From NCBI RefSeq assembly GCF_019320115.1, contig NC_089584.1, positions 54,619,633-54,683,632 on the forward strand: a DNA stretch of 64,000 bases, given 5' to 3'. Of this stretch, positions 44,191 to 57,169 are shown in pieces; position 1 is the first letter of the stretch, and each line of letters opens with the position of its first letter. Below the pieces are notes generated by a model that was not told the origin of the DNA, made no database searches, and worked only from the letters and a program-made list of their open reading frames with translations. Made by a program: the position numbers and the translations under genes. Source of the DNA: Miscanthus floridulus (Eukaryota > Streptophyta > Magnoliopsida > Poales > Poaceae).

Positions 44191-46745
44191 TATTGACTGT
44201 AGTTAACAACCATTATAAACCATCAATATAACATGCATAAGGGCAAAAATATAATCACCAAGGAAGGTCTAGGGGTTTAAACTAACAAATTCCATGAGTT
44301 TTGGTGAATCTATATTTTCTACAGGGTTTATTCAAAAAATCATCAAGGTGGACCTACATGTCAGATTTAATCGCGCTTATCCGTAGCGAAATAGACACTA
44401 GAAGACTCGAGAAGACTTCGCGCCGAGGCAGAGAGCCAGAGGCTACTATGTGGGGCCAGCCCCAATGGCCCACCTATCAGCCCCTCAATGTTATGTCGGT
44501 TCTCCACCGCCTCCTAGGTTGCATCTACATCATCCTTTAAGTCGGTTTGATCCAAGGGCTCACGTTGGACGCTCTAGGCTATATATACCAGCCCCTGCCA
44601 CCCCCTGAGGCATATTGCATAAGTGATTTGAGAAGATAGAAACCCTAATCATCCTCAGAGCTCCACCATATTCTAGGGCATAGCTAGTTAGGGAGGCAAG
44701 CAGGCTTCGCTTGAATTCCCGATCTTGTTAAGAGCGTGGTTTGGTATAATCTTTGTACCCCTCTCTCTCTTGTACCTCCATTACTTTTATATGCTAGTTA
44801 CAATTGTTATGACAATATCAGTATTCATCTTATTCATGTTCTTCTTTATAATGTTCATCGTCTACTTTGATTATATGCTTAGTATAGTTGGATTATCATC
44901 ATGTTCATGCATAAGTTTGTATAGCGCTCACTCTAACGATCTATGGGTGGGTGGTCGACATTGTGTAAGCATGGGCTTATACATTGTTTACCTATGGATA
45001 CACCCTATATTCTAGGGCATGTGGTAGATCGCGGATGTGACACTCTAGTTGAGTCCTTTGTAGTCCACTCCCTGAATATAGGCGCACGTAGGGTTCGATT
45101 ACGAAGGAAGAGCAAGCTCTGTTCTTAATCTTCCTTAGTAATATCCCTTATGTGTAGATATGATGATGATCTTAGTAATGATTACTAGGTATAATTGCAC
45201 TAATCAATGTATGCTTTGACTTGTAATTAAGAATGACTTAGGAATTATTCCTCTAATATTCTACCTGACCATGCAAATGGCATAGAAAGGATTACTCTGA
45301 GTGACTTATCATTATTAATACTTATCATATATCTTGTCCTTTGACTTACCCCTGTTATGAGTAGAATGTTGGTTATGGTTTACTTCTTCTTCAATAGTAT
45401 AAGTTGTCAATACATGTCCATGCTAGAAATAAACCATAACCAATATACTATTGATAACTTATACTAGCATGGACATGTATTGATAACTTATACTATTGAA
45501 GGAGAAGTAAACCATAACCAATATTCTACTCATAACAAGGGAAAGTCATAGGATAAGATATATGATAAGTATTAATAATGATAAGTCACTTAGAGTACTC
45601 CTTTCTATGGCATTAGCATGGTCAGGTAGAATATTAGAGGAATAATTCCTAAGTCATTCTTAATTATAAGTCAAATCATACATTGATTAGTACAATTATA
45701 CCTAGTAATCATTGCTAAGATCATCATCATATCTACACATAAGGGATATTACTAAGGAAGATTAAGAACAGAGCTTGCTCTTCCTTCATAATCGAACCCT
45801 ATGTGCGCCTATATTCGAGGAGTGGACTACAAAGGACTCAACTAGAGTGTCACATCCGTGATCTACCACATGACCTAGAATATAGGGTGTATCCATAGGT
45901 AAACAATGTATAAGCACCATGCTTACACAATGTCAACCACCCACCCATGGATCCTTAGAGTGAGCGCTATATGAACTTATGCATGAACATGATGATAATC
46001 CAACTATACTAAGCATATAATCAAAGTAGACGATGAACATTATAATGAAGAACATGAATAAGATGAATACCGATATTGTCATAACAATTGTAACTAGCAT
46101 ATAAAAGTAATGGAGGTACAAGAGAGAGAGGGGTGCAAAGATTATACCAAACCATGCTCTTGAATAGATCGGGAATTCAAGCGAAGCCTGCTTGCCTCCC
46201 TCTAGACCTAGCCTAACTAGCTATGCCCTAGAATATGGTGGAGCTCTGAGGATGATTAGGGTTTCTATCTTCTCAAATGACTTATGCAATATGCCTTAGG
46301 GGGTGGTAGGGGCTGGTATATATAGCCTAGTGCATCCAACATGAGCCCTTGGATCAAATGGACTTAAAAGACAACATAGATGCAACCTAGGAGGCGGTGG
46401 AGAACCGACATAACAACAAGGGGCTAACAGGTGGGCCCTAGGGTCTAGGTGGCTTACAGGTGGGGTCAGCCCCACCTAGCGGTGTCTCACCCTCTGCTTC
46501 GGTGTGGAGTCCTCCTGAGTCTTCTAGAACCTTCTGGTGTCCGTTTCGCTATGGATAAGCGCAATTAAATCTGACATGTAGGTCCACCTTAATGGTTTTC
46601 TGGATAAACCCTGCAGAAAATACAGATTCACTAAAACTCATGGAATTTATTAATTTAAAAACCTAGACCTTCATTGGTGATTATGTTTATGCCCTTATAC
46701 ATGTTATATTGATTGTATATAATGGTTGTTAACTACCATCAACAG
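44191..46745. repeat. 2.5-kb near-palindrome of two tail-to-tail LTRs
   Basis: The left arm (44191-45426) and right arm (45464-46745) are reverse complements with scattered mismatches and small indels. They meet at CATGCTAG / CTAGCATG around a 37-bp spacer. Each arm is a TGTTGAC-family Athila-like LTR (left: TATTGACTGTAGTTAAC; right, read on minus: TGTTGATGGTAGTTAAC). Both arms are cut at the same base near the LTR 3' end. The spacer repeats short bits of the arms (TATTGATAACTTATA, AAACCATAACCAATAT). The apparent membrane-like ORFs at 44725-45015 and 45933-46121 are the same LTR sequence in mirror copies. Confidence 0.9.
44580..44587 (+). promoter_or_regulatory. TATA box in the left palindrome arm
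   Basis: TATATATA in the same relative position as at 29928 in the related LTR. The mirror copy in the right arm is near 46315-46322, pointing leftwards, so two convergent promoters face each other across the palindrome. Confidence 0.6.
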
Positions 46746-47053
46746 CTGATTCTGTAATAGGACTAGGACTCATCTCTTATAACCGACTAGGACTAGATAC
46801 ATGCCCTTACCCTCTCCCCTATATGAAGACAGGTATGGTGCACTCCCTTGTAACCCTAACAATCATACAATCAATCCAACACAAAAGCCTACATGCCGAC
46901 TGGATGTAAAGGCTATTACTCGACAAGAGGGCCCAAATCAGTATAAATCATTTGTCTCTTGGTATTTACTATCGATTTCTGTGTACGCCGAAGCCCTTCA
47001 AACACCATCCTGGGTACCCTAGTGATGGGTTGTTGGTCATTAAAATACTGACA
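46746..47053 (+). repeat. Truncated 5' LTR of Tat element 2
   Basis: GATTCTGTAATAGGACTAGG through to ATACTGACA is colinear with 63094-63399. The upstream part of the LTR, present before 63094, is absent here because the palindrome abuts at 46745. Confidence 0.85.
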
Positions 47054-47055
47054 GC

Positions 47056-47073
47056 TGGCACGCTAGGTATGGG
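47056..47073 (+). other. Primer binding site of Tat element 2
   Basis: TGGCACGCTAGGTATGGG follows the LTR end, the same type of site as in Tat element 1 (TGGCATGCCAGGTAGGGG). Confidence 0.65.
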
Positions 47074-47354
47074 ATCCTGCTCAGACACGTCACCTTTGTC
47101 TAGGCAGGAGATCCCATCTGAAGTCCAACACGAAGAACACAGTTCATTTTCCACTCAGACTTAAGAACTCAACTTCAATCTATCAATATACGATCAGCTA
47201 CCTCATGCAATTTGAGCAAGAGATCCCTCTTACGGGTGCCTAGAGAGGTTTGGTTCTATCAATCACACTCGAAGGAGGCATCGTCCATTGGCTGGGTGCT
47301 TGACCCAACACTTCTTTAATAGATCCATATCATCTAGTTGGCATACTAGAACTC

Positions 47355-49080
47355 TTGCCTTATCAAAATGGTAGAACTCTTCCAGCAGACAACAATGATC
47401 ATGGTTCTACAGAGATCTTGGACATCATGGGGACTATAGAATCTGAAACTCACTCAGCCATGAGGCACTCTAGAGAAGTCTTTATGGCTAGGAAACTATC
47501 TCAAATCCCTATGCCTAACCCACCAGATATCCAAGATGGAGAGGAAGCCTTGTTCGACATCTCCCCGGACACTATGCCACCCAACAGAGAGATAGATGAG
47601 TAGAAGATGGCTAGGGAAAGGAAGAACAGAGCTCAATAGGCTCAGAGCAACCACACCCAACACCGCAAGGAAGAGTGGCAATGGTATCAGTCGTCTTATC
47701 GGGATGTTGAATGCTGGCACTTGGCTATAGAGGCAACATATGAACAGCGTCTATGGGATAAAAAGTAGAACGACAACGCCAAGACCATGATGCCATCAGA
47801 GCCTCTACATCACGCAACCTTGAGCCTGAGTTCATGAAAGTAGCTGGCCATAGGGTCTTCCCTATGCCCTACACCAATGTCTATGCCCTGGTAGAAGAGA
47901 TGGCGGCCATAAAAACCCTAATCTAGATCAGCAACAACTCAAAGTCATTCTAGAATCCATAGCCCTTTATATTGAGGTTGCAAAAGTGACATCCAAAGCT
48001 AACCCTTCCCAAGGACCAGAGACGTGGGCACTAGCCCACTCTCATTTGGGACCAAAGGGTAACCAAGGAGGAGAACAACGAGTACCAATCCACTCCCATC
48101 TAGGGCCGTAGGGTAACCAAAATAGGAATTAGGGTGCCACACAGTCAGCCTATCATGGGCACCAGTATAGTAATAGGGAAGGTAGAGGCGAGTCCAAGTA
48201 CAGAGAGGCTAGCATCTCACCGGACAAGTTCCCATGTTTCTCTAATAGACTACTCTCTATTCAGCTTCCCTACAAATTCAAGACATCTGACCATACCATG
48301 TATGACGAGAAGACAAAACCCAACCAATGGCTGCGCATCTACTCTCAGTCCATTGAGTTGGTAGGTGGCGACGACATCATCAAAGTATTATATTTTCCCA
48401 TGGCACTCGACACTGTGCCTCTCGCCTAGTTTGATAAGCTATGAGGCAACTCCATCGATACTTAGGGACAGCTTTAGTGCAAATTCTGTGTAAATTTTTG
48501 TGGCGTCCTCACCCACCCAAGTACTCCAAACAAGCCTAGAACTTGCAAGCACAAAGCAGATGAAACCTTCTAGCAATATTATTGTCGCTTTGCTGAGTTA
48601 CGAGCCCAAGTCTATGATACCATAGATAGGGAAGTGATAGATCACTTCACCAATAGGATCAAATACAAGTGGTAGTTTCAAAAATTCTACGATGATAATC
48701 CAGAGACTGCTTAGGAATTTAAGCATACAGTACAGAAGATGATTGCATCTGTAGAGCATACTCGCGAACGATTCCAACACAGCTAATAAGACAATGGTTT
48801 TGACCCTAGAAGCAATAAGGGTGGATAGTCTGATAGAAAGAGAGGACCCAACAACACCCTTGCTTCCATGGATAGGTCTAAGAAGTCTAACAAAAATAAC
48901 AAGAAGTTCAAAGACCTCAAGAATTTACCCTGCCCTTTTCACAAGAATGCTAAGCACATGGTGGCTGAGTGCAGACAACTCCAAGAACTAGGTTTCTATG
49001 GCAAAAGCAACAAAGGCAAGGGTAAAGTTGATAACAACAAAGATGGAGACGACAACACGGACCCTGGCTCTCAATAGTCT
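47355..49080 (+). pseudogene. gag: gag of Tat element 2
   Basis: The N-terminal stretch (47355-47603, MPYQNGRTLP...) is in one frame; from about 48181 the gag core is in another: KPNQWLRIYSQSIELVGGDD, IIKVLYFPMALDTVPLA, and later YYCRFAELRAQVYDTIDREV. An intact Tat-type zinc knuckle CPFHKNAKHMVAEC is at 48931-48972. Many TAG stops interrupt. Lys/Asn/Gly-rich residues follow the knuckle and the region closes at 49077. Confidence 0.8.
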
Positions 49081-49470
49081 AAGGGCCAAATCTTTGTGGG
49101 GCTACCGACTTCATTAAACAAGTGCTCAGGGAAGTTGGCTCTTCGGGACATCATGGCAGGAGAGCCCTCAACACCAAAGTACCTTAATTGGTCTAAGTAC
49201 CCGATCTAGCTTTCTAGAAAAGATCAATGGACTAGCATGACTAACGCTGGCCACTATCCACTCATCTTGGGTCTACCAATAGGCGGCATGATAGTCCCCA
49301 AGGTCCTGATCGATGGCGGTGTAGGATTGAATATAATATTTGTAGAGACACTGAAGAAGATAGGTCTAGACTTTACCAGCCAACTCACCCCCACTGATGT
49401 CCCTTTCTATGGGATAGTACCTAGCAAGGCTACCATGCCACTCAGACAGATCACTCTCTGGTAACATTTG
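49081..49470 (+). pseudogene. PR: aspartic protease of Tat element 2
   Basis: The open part 49237-49464 contains PLILGLPIGGMIVPKVLIDG and the active-site motif LIDGGVGLNIIF, then TLKKIGLDFTSQLTPTDVPF. It parallels the VLVDGGSALNLLF of Tat element 1. A stop near 49208 separates it from the preceding KYLNWSKYPI block. The frame shifts between here and RT. Confidence 0.8.
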
Positions 49471-49899
49471 GCAACCCAAACAATTTCTGAATGGAGTTCA
49501 TCAAGTTCAAGGTGGCTGACTTCGAATCACCTCACCATGCTATCTTCAGTCGACCTACTTTGGCCAAGTTCATACCACATTACCCATACCTCTTGCTCAA
49601 GATGTCAGGACCTAATGGCATACTCTCCTTCTGAGGGCTCATATGACTATGACACAGAAGTTGTCCAGATTGCAGCTAGAACACAGCAAGCCTATGAAGC
49701 ATAGGAGATTGCCAACATTACACAGTAGACTAAGTCGAAAGACATGGAGATTCCGAGCAAGAAGGCATGAATCATTGCACCACCCTCTAAGATGGATACC
49801 ATCGAGATTGATTTGGGTACTAGTGATCCCTCTAAGATGGCTATCATAAGCGCCCACCTCTCCAAAGAATAGAAACTCACGCTCACTAACTTTTTTTAA

Positions 49900-50800
49900 G
49901 AAAAACAAGAATATCTTCGCGTGGAAGCTGGTTGATATGCTAGGTGTTCTGAGAGAGTTGGCTAAGCACAAATTGGATTTAAACTCCAAGTCAAAGCCGA
50001 TCAAGCAACTTCTATGATGGTTCTCACCAGATAAGAAAGCAGCAATCAAGAAGGCGATCACCAAGCTATTGGTAGCCAGGTTCATTTGGGAAATCCTTCA
50101 CCCTGACTGGCTAGCCAATCCTGTACTCATCTAGAAGAACTCAAAAGAGTGGCACATGTGTGTCAACTACACAGATTTCAACAAACACTGGCCAAAAGAT
50201 CCCTTTGGCTTACCTTGCATTGATCCGATCATAGACTCTATGGCTAGGTCGGCCCTTTTATCCTTCCTTGATTGCTACTCGGGTTACCATCAGATTGCCC
50301 TCTATAAAGAAGGTCAGAGCAAGACATCCTTCATCACTCCATTTGGTACCTACTATTACACAACCATGTCCTTTGGGTTAAAAAATGTTGGTGCAACCTA
50401 TCAGTGGGCTAACTAGGTGTGCCTAAGCGAATAGATCGGTCATAATGTAGAAGCCTACGTAGATGATGTCACTATCAAGACCAAGGACCCTTCTACTCTG
50501 ATCACAGACTTGAAGCAAACCTTTGACAGTCTTCATGAGTACAAGTGGAAGCTTAACCCAATAAAGTGTGTGTTTAGAGTTCCTTTTGGACAGCTATTGG
50601 GTTTCCTCGTGAGCCATCAGGGTATCGAAGCTAGCACAAAATAGATTCAAGCAATCACTCAGATGACTCAATCTCACTATGTCAAAGATGTTCCAAAACT
50701 GATAGGGTGCATGGCTTCCCTCAATTATTTCATCTCATGACTTAGGGAGAAAGGTTTGCCCTTCTTCAAGTTGTTGAAAAAATCAGGCAAGTTGGAGTGG
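49900..50800 (+). pseudogene. RT: reverse transcriptase of Tat element 2
   Basis: Blocks: MCVNYTDFNKHWPKDPFGLP, LLSFLDCYSGYHQIAL, TSFITPFGTYYYTTMSFGLK, and the catalytic YVDD at 50456-50467, which is intact. Then LLGFLVSHQGIEA and LIGCMASLNYF. Stops include one at 50414. It is in a different frame from protease, so an indel lies between 49464 and 50156. Closely parallel to Tat element 1 in motif wording. Confidence 0.88.
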
Positions 50801-51720
50801 ACAGCTAAAGCTAACTAAGCCTTCCAGAAGCTCAAATAGTACCTATCCACCTCTCCAATACTTACTCCACCTGAGAAGCATGAGCCACTCCTACTCTACA
50901 TTGCAGCTACTGCTATGGTAGTCAGCACAGCAATAGTTATGGAGTGGGCTAAAGAAGGGTACATATATAAGGTACAACAACATGCCTATTATATTAGCGA
51001 GGTGCTATCAGAATCCAAGGCCTAGTAACCACATGTGCAAAAGCTCCTCTATGCCCTCTTGATCACTTCCCACAAGCTATGCCACAACTTTGATGAACAC
51101 AAGGTAATAGTGGTATCTGACTTCCCACTTGCCAACATCCTACACAATCAGGATGCAATAGGATGCATATCCAAGTGGTCAGTTGAACTTGGAGCTCAAA
51201 ACATCGAGTTCATCTCCCATAAGGCTATCAAATCTCAAGTCTTGGCTGATTTCATTGCTGAGTGGACCAAAGCCTAGCAGCCTACTCTAGCAGTTATCCT
51301 CGACCATTGGAAGATGTATTTCGATGGTTCCCTCAAGCTAGGAGGCATAGGCACTGGTGTTCTCTTCATATCTCTAGATGGAAAGCAACTTAAATATGTC
51401 CTACAAATACTTTGGCCTGCTACCAACAATGAAGCCGAATACGAGGCCCTCCACCTCCGAGTAGTAGCCTTACTCGGCATCAAGTGTTTGCTCATCTATG
51501 GTGACTCCTCAGTGGTCATCAACTAGGTCAACAAGGATTGGGACTGCACTAAGGAGACCATGGATGCTTACTGTGTAGAAGTCCACAAACTTGAGAAACA
51601 CTTCCATGGTCTAAAAATCCTCCATGTTATGCGAGATCTCATCGTTGCGACTAATGTTTTGGCCAAATTGGGATCAGATAGAGCCTAGGTACCCCCTGAT
51701 GTGTTTGTTCAAGAACTCCA
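50801..51720 (+). pseudogene. RNH: RNase H and archaeal-type RNase H of Tat element 2
   Basis: The first RNase H covers about 50850-51277 (LLYIAATAMVVSTAIVMEWA, QKLLYALLITSHKLCHNF, then VLADFIAEWT). The second covers 51314-51690: MYFDGSLKLGGIGTGVLFIS, NNEAEYEALHLR, LIYGDSSVVIN. The paired domains confirm the Tat lineage. A stop is at 51524 and a frame change follows before 51624. Confidence 0.85.
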
Positions 51721-52920
51721 AGTCCCTCCAATCAAACAAGAACCCTCCACATCCATCGGTAGAAGCAGAGCAGATCATGCGTAGAAGCAAGAATTACGTC
51801 TTAGTCAGGGACAGGCTCTACCGATGGGGTGCATCATCTGTTATTCTCCTCAAATGCATTACACATAAAGAAGGGCAAAAAATCTTAGAGGAAATTCACT
51901 CCAGGTGTTGTGGCAATGATGTAGCCTCTAGGACCTTAGTTGGTAAGGCTTTTAGATCTAGGTACTATTGGCCTACAACATAGAAAAACGCAGAAGAGTT
52001 AGTGAAACACTTCAAGGGCTATCAGTTCTTTGCCAAGCAAGCCCATGTCCTAGCTCACAACCTTATTTGCATCCCTCCATCATGGCCTTTTTCATGTTGG
52101 GGGCTCGACATGGTTGGACCTCTCAAACAAGCATCGGGTGGTTCTGAGTACATCTATGTGGCTATTGACAAGTTCATTAAGTGGATAGAGTACAAACCAC
52201 TTGTCAAGTTCAATGCTACAAAGTCAGTTGAGTTCATGGAAGACATTATGTACTGATTTGGTATGCCCAATCGGATCATTATAGATCTTGTCTCACACTT
52301 TACAGCTATCAAGTTTAGAAGTTGGGCTCAAGACTGCAACATCAGCATCGACTATGCTTTCGTAGCTCATCCTTAAGCGAACGGCCAAGTAGAGCGAGCT
52401 AACGGGCTACATCTAGCCAGACTAAAGCCTAGGATATTTAATGAACTTAAAGACTACAGCGGCAACTGGATCTATGAGTTACCCAAGGTAGTTTGGGGAC
52501 TACGCACTCAGCAGAGCAGAGCGACAGGGTACTCTCCCTTTTTCTGGTTTATGGCTTAGAAGCCATTTTACTAGCAGATGTGATATGGATCTCTCCTAGG
52601 GTTGAACAGTACAATGAAGATGAAGCAGACAAAACCTAGTGGCTAGAAATTGATAGTGCCAAAGAAATCAAGCTTAACGCACTCTTCTAGTACGCTAGGT
52701 ACCTGCAAGGCCTACGACATCATTACGATAAGAACGTGTGCCCCCATACCTTTGAAGTTGGAGATCTAGTCGTCAAGCGTATCCAGAATACCTCGGGATG
52801 ACACAAGCTACTTAGCCCTTTGGAAGGCCCCTTCATCGTATCCAAAGTTACTCGGTCAGGCTCCTTTGAGTTAATCACAGAGGACGGCGATCCCGTGCCT
52901 AACTCTTGGAACATTGATTA
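51721..52920 (+). pseudogene. INT: integrase of Tat element 2
   Basis: Zinc-domain residues (ILEEIHSRCCGNDVASRTL, YYWPTT, HFKGYQFFAKQ) are degraded: the normal CxxC reads YQFF. The core shows SCWGLDMVGPLKQASGGSEY, the RIIIDLVSHF region and ANGQVERANG, so the three acidic residues can be placed. The C-terminal part is broken by frequent stops; the module ends near 52920 with sequence like SWNIDxLWRFY. No chromodomain is seen, as expected for Tat. Confidence 0.82.
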
Positions 52921-53780
52921 GCTATGGAGATTTTATGCTTAATATTATTAAGTAGTTTAACTATTTAAGTAAATTTAGTGTTCTAGCTTCTGTACTTAAG
53001 ATTCTTTGTTAAATATAGAGTCAACGTTCTTCACTAGATGAATGTCTTTTTACTTTTGTACAAGATACACAACTACTCCAGTTGTCTCTCTTTGCTATAG
53101 ATTTTGTTACATCATATACGAGATATACAGCTAACTAATCGCGCGGCTACACATCTCTCAATATGATAAATTTACTCGACACATAGTTCTTATTCTGTAT
53201 ACTGAGTACTAGGCTATATTATACGAGATACGCCTCCTACGTGGATGGCTTACATTTCCTTGGCCTAGAGCCAATTACTGACATTTAGTTTAACTATTGC
53301 ATGTCGTCCTAGGTAGGGTGATTCTTAGAGGCAAGTAACCTAATTTGTTAGCTATGGGATGGGATCCTAATAGCAAACAATCGTTATAAGGGTTCCTTGA
53401 ACAAGTAACTTCGAGCACTTAACATCGACTGAAGGGTCTAACATGATTCTAATCATAGAGACTATGTTGATCACTTTTTACTTGGCTACTCAGTCTTACA
53501 CGCCTTTCTAAAGGACTCCACAAGACAAATTTATAGCCTAAGTATACTACAGTCTTACCTAAAAGATTGCCAAGTCTAAAAGATGCTAACTTTGCACAAG
53601 ACAAGTTAGCTAGAATAAACCGTCTTTGGCGTTTAAGTGCCCTAATAAGACACATTAATTTTTGAAACACATAGGCTAAGTTTTGTCATTAAACTAATAG
53701 CCTACACAAGCAAAAGAACATTGTTTCTTACAACATGCCTACCCGGCACATATGCTTAACAAGTTTTTTTAACTTACATG
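52921..53780. other. Non-coding stretch between integrase and the antisense ORF
   Basis: A/T-rich sequence with no supported ORF. ATACGAGATAC repeats loosely at about 53117 and 53222. It is part of the long 3' region of the Tat element. Confidence 0.5.
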
Positions 53781-53929
53781 GCCTATTCGTTAGGGTTCTC
53801 CATCCTAAGGTCTAATTCATCTATTATGGTGGTTTCAAGTCTTTTGAGTTCCTCCATAGATCTTTCCATGGTAGCAAGATGGCCTTCATCATCATAGTCT
53901 GTGGCTACCTAATGGAGATCCACAGCCAG

Positions 53930-56900
53930 GTATAGCATTCAGAGCATACCGAGTACATTCCGGATGTAGACTTTGGCGGCTCCATGTACATAGCTCTCGA
54001 AGCAGTTGGGGATTTCTTTCACTATATCCACCCACCTTTTTTCACCATCTTTTGGCCTATGAAAGAGGAGGGCGAGTATCTTCATAGCTTACTAGAGCAT
54101 GTTTCGCTCTGACTGTGTCCTCTCTAGCTGGGCCTTCATGTCGGTCACCGATTTCAGAACCTACATCAGATCATGATTAGCTTCTCGCTTTATTAGCTTA
54201 GCTCGAGCGAGTTCTTCACTCGCTCACTCAGTTACCTCTTTGGTTTGATTATGCTTGGTTCTTAGGGCTTCATTCAGCTCCTTCACCTCACCTTCCAACC
54301 ACCAGGTCCTGATCTACTCTTCTACAAAGAGGACCATACACGATCATCATCATGATCATCAACTACTACATGTCAGGAACTACAGGGAAGTCATACAGTT
54401 CCCTTACCTTTTAGCTTGGTATCAAAGAAATCATCCTTCTCTATCATCTTCAACAAAGAATCAAAGGTGTCATTCTTTCTAGTTTCAGCAGCTGCCTTTT
54501 GGCGCACTACCTCACCAATTTGAGCCCGAAGGATGCAGAGAGTCTCTTCTTGCTATTTTTTGTGCAGACATCCAATCAGCCTCCTTCTTGGCCTGCTCCT
54601 CCTTCAACCTAGTGAGCTCCACCTAGGCTTCTTGAACCTTGATGGAGGCCTTCAGCTCTGTGTCCTAGGTATATGACTATTCTAGAGAAGAGAACGTGGA
54701 AAATATCAACACATAAGAAGCAACAAAGTACAAGACTTACCCTCAACTGGCCGTTGAAGAAAAAAGCTTGGTTCAGCAGCCTGGACCATGACCTCATCAA
54801 CCCAGTGAACTCCAAACTATATGCCTAGAGCTTGGTACCTAGTCCAGTAACTAGGACGATGTCATCCTCCTCTGCATGCTAGGTGCTTGTTGTTGGCACA
54901 CCTAGGGTAGGAGCACTCAGTGCAGCGGCACTTGGGTCACCCTCGCGCTCTGCACATCTTCATTAGTAGCACCCTCCATAGGCTCTAGCCCCGAGGGTTG
55001 GTGCGCTTCATCATCAATAGGCACCGCTACCTACAGCTATGGCACCTCCACACCCTCTATAGTACCTAGCTATGTAGGTTGCTCTGCTTCACCATCAGCG
55101 GATGTGGGACCCTGTGCTCATGGCATTTTAGTGGACCTAGGTGGAGATATAGGCCCGCTTGCCTGGTCTTTTTCCACCCGGTCACAATCAGTACACGAGT
55201 TCTCTTTAACCTAGGGTTCTTCACTCTATGCCTGGGTACTCAGTGTCTTTTTTACCCTAGTATGAGTAGTAGTCAAGTGATGTCCTGGGAATGAACTAAC
55301 ATACAAAGGAAACTTTGACACTTACTTGGCACTGGATCTCTTCTTTAGGGTGGGCTTTCCTAGTGATATACCACTGAATGATTGACCCATCTCTAGGCTT
55401 GATACTGATGCTGATAGTACTAAGTCCTCTAGATGACTTGCAGTGCTAGCATCCTGTCCAAACATGATCCTGTCACCTAGAGTTGGCACTCGGGTGCTCA
55501 ATAGGTCTAGTGGCAGTATCCTGCCAAGAGCAATTCAACGTCACCAAGTATATCTATGTTAGAATTCAGTAACAGAATTTTTCTTAGAAACTATCTGATA
55601 GAAAAAGAGGTGTTTTCCTCCTCTTCTAGTTGTTCCTCCATAGCGTCATGTGTAGTAGCTGTTCAAGAATTGGATTTAACACAAGGTAACATTCAGACTA
55701 CATGGAGATAGTTTAGACATCTTTTACCTGGTGTTAGTGTGCAGGCTCGATAGGGCCTCTTGGGCACTACCCTGCTCTTAGTGGTAATATCGGTCTCCAA
55801 CGACTGTTTCCCACCAGTGGCTCCCTACCTGGCACTTGGGTTTGCCTAGACTATGAAGATGTCCGAGGACCCTTCATATTCGCTCCTAGCTTCCTGGTCC
55901 ACAGGGATAGTGGAGGTAGCGCTCCCTCTGTCTGCTCCGATAGATGCTGCCCCACTCCCACCAACTACTCCAAAGTCAGCATGTGTAGGTGAGGCGGTCA
56001 AGTTATTGAAGTGGCACTCCAAATGCTATATCAACAATTATCAATTTATAGGAGTTAGTCCCCACAATATCAAGACACTACAAAGTCAAAAAAGGTCAGA
56101 GTACTTACGACAGCAGGTGGATTTTGATGTTCAAGTTTAGGGTACTAGTATGGTATTAGCAATGCCAAATAGAGTATATCCTGAATCCTCTCCAGAACTT
56201 CATCCTATGTCAACTCATTAGTTGTCACTTGGGCTAGATCCTTTCACCTAGTGTACTCAAAGCCATAGTGTACCCTCTCCTAAAGTGGCTGCACTTGGTG
56301 CCTAATAAAGCTAGTGACTACTCCAACTCCATTTAGGCCTTGATCCTTCATGGCCGAGAGCTGCTTGAGAAACTAGCAAATTCCTTCAAGCTCTATCATG
56401 TCATTGGTTCCTTCTCCCAGTGGGTGTTGGGCACCGGTGCGATGTTACTATGAACCTCTAGTGGTGGCCACATATTCCCCGCATAAAACCACTTGGCTCT
56501 CCAATTCTTCATAGAATCTACAAGAGTATAGTGGAGATATTCTTTCTTCTTCCCCACCCAGAACTGAATACTAGCACCTAACAAAATGCTTGGGTTTGCT
56601 GCATCGGAGTGTGGTTTTAGTTTGAAAAATAGTAGAATAGAGTGATAGATGGGGGATGCCAAGGAAAGTTTCACAAAGGTGAACAAAAATCAAAAGATGC
56701 AGGATGGAGTTAGGATTCAAATGAATCAGGGTTATGCCGTAGTAATGCAAAAACCCATGCAAAAAGGGACAAGTAGGCAATCCTAACCCATGCTAGATGA
56801 ATGGCATAAAGAGAACAATCTCACCGAGCTCAAGATTGGGAATACGGTGCTCTCTAGGTGCTTTCCATTCACCAAGCTTCTGGTCTAGCAAATAGCCATG

Positions 56901-57044
56901 ATCATGGAGTTTCTGGAGGTGCTTTGGCTTTGTGCTCGGCATTGGCCAAATCCGAGTGGCGGCGGCCATCTCTGGTACCTCTAGCGCCCTCTTCTCTATA
57001 GACTTCTTGGTGGCAGTGCTCAGGTTCTTGCCCTTACCCATCAA
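53930..57044 (-). pseudogene. Antisense ORF of Tat element 2 ('putative gypsy type transposon' family)
   Basis: The minus-strand ORF starts MMGKGKNLSTATKKSIEKRA at 57044. After a stop at 56793 it continues HGFLHYYGITLIHLNPNSIL and LLIFVHLCETFLGIPHLSLY, then by a frameshift near 56650 SIYHSILLFFKLKP and RAKWFYAGNMWPP. This wording is that of the 'putative gypsy type transposon' (Transposase_28-like) domain found antisense in plant Tat elements. Further on, GLNGVGVVTSFIRHQVQPL and, near 54000-54250, a helical segment ending VDIVKEIPNCFESYVHGAAK agree with its C-terminal region. Function is unknown. Stops and at least one frameshift make it dead. It is transcribed, if at all, against the element. 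Confidence 0.78.
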
Positions 57045-57155
57045 GTAAAACTTTTTTATAGTCTAGGGTTTGAGGTGGATGGCGCTCACAACAAGCATGG
57101 GGGCTTAAGCAGAAAGCAAAATGCGATAGAGGAAGATGACTCCTAGGGTTGGTAA

Positions 57156-57167
57156 CCTTTTATATAG
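57156..57167 (-). promoter_or_regulatory. TATA box for the antisense ORF
   Basis: The minus strand reads CCTATATAAAAGG, about 115 bp before the antisense ATG (57044), with pyrimidine-rich leader between. This looks like a dedicated internal promoter facing opposite to the LTR promoter. Confidence 0.6.
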
Positions 57168-57169
57168 GA

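Noticed and set aside
44725..46121. Hydrophobic ORFs resembling small membrane proteins
   Set aside because: They are mirror copies of the same LTR segment in the palindrome and are low-complexity A/T-rich sequence.
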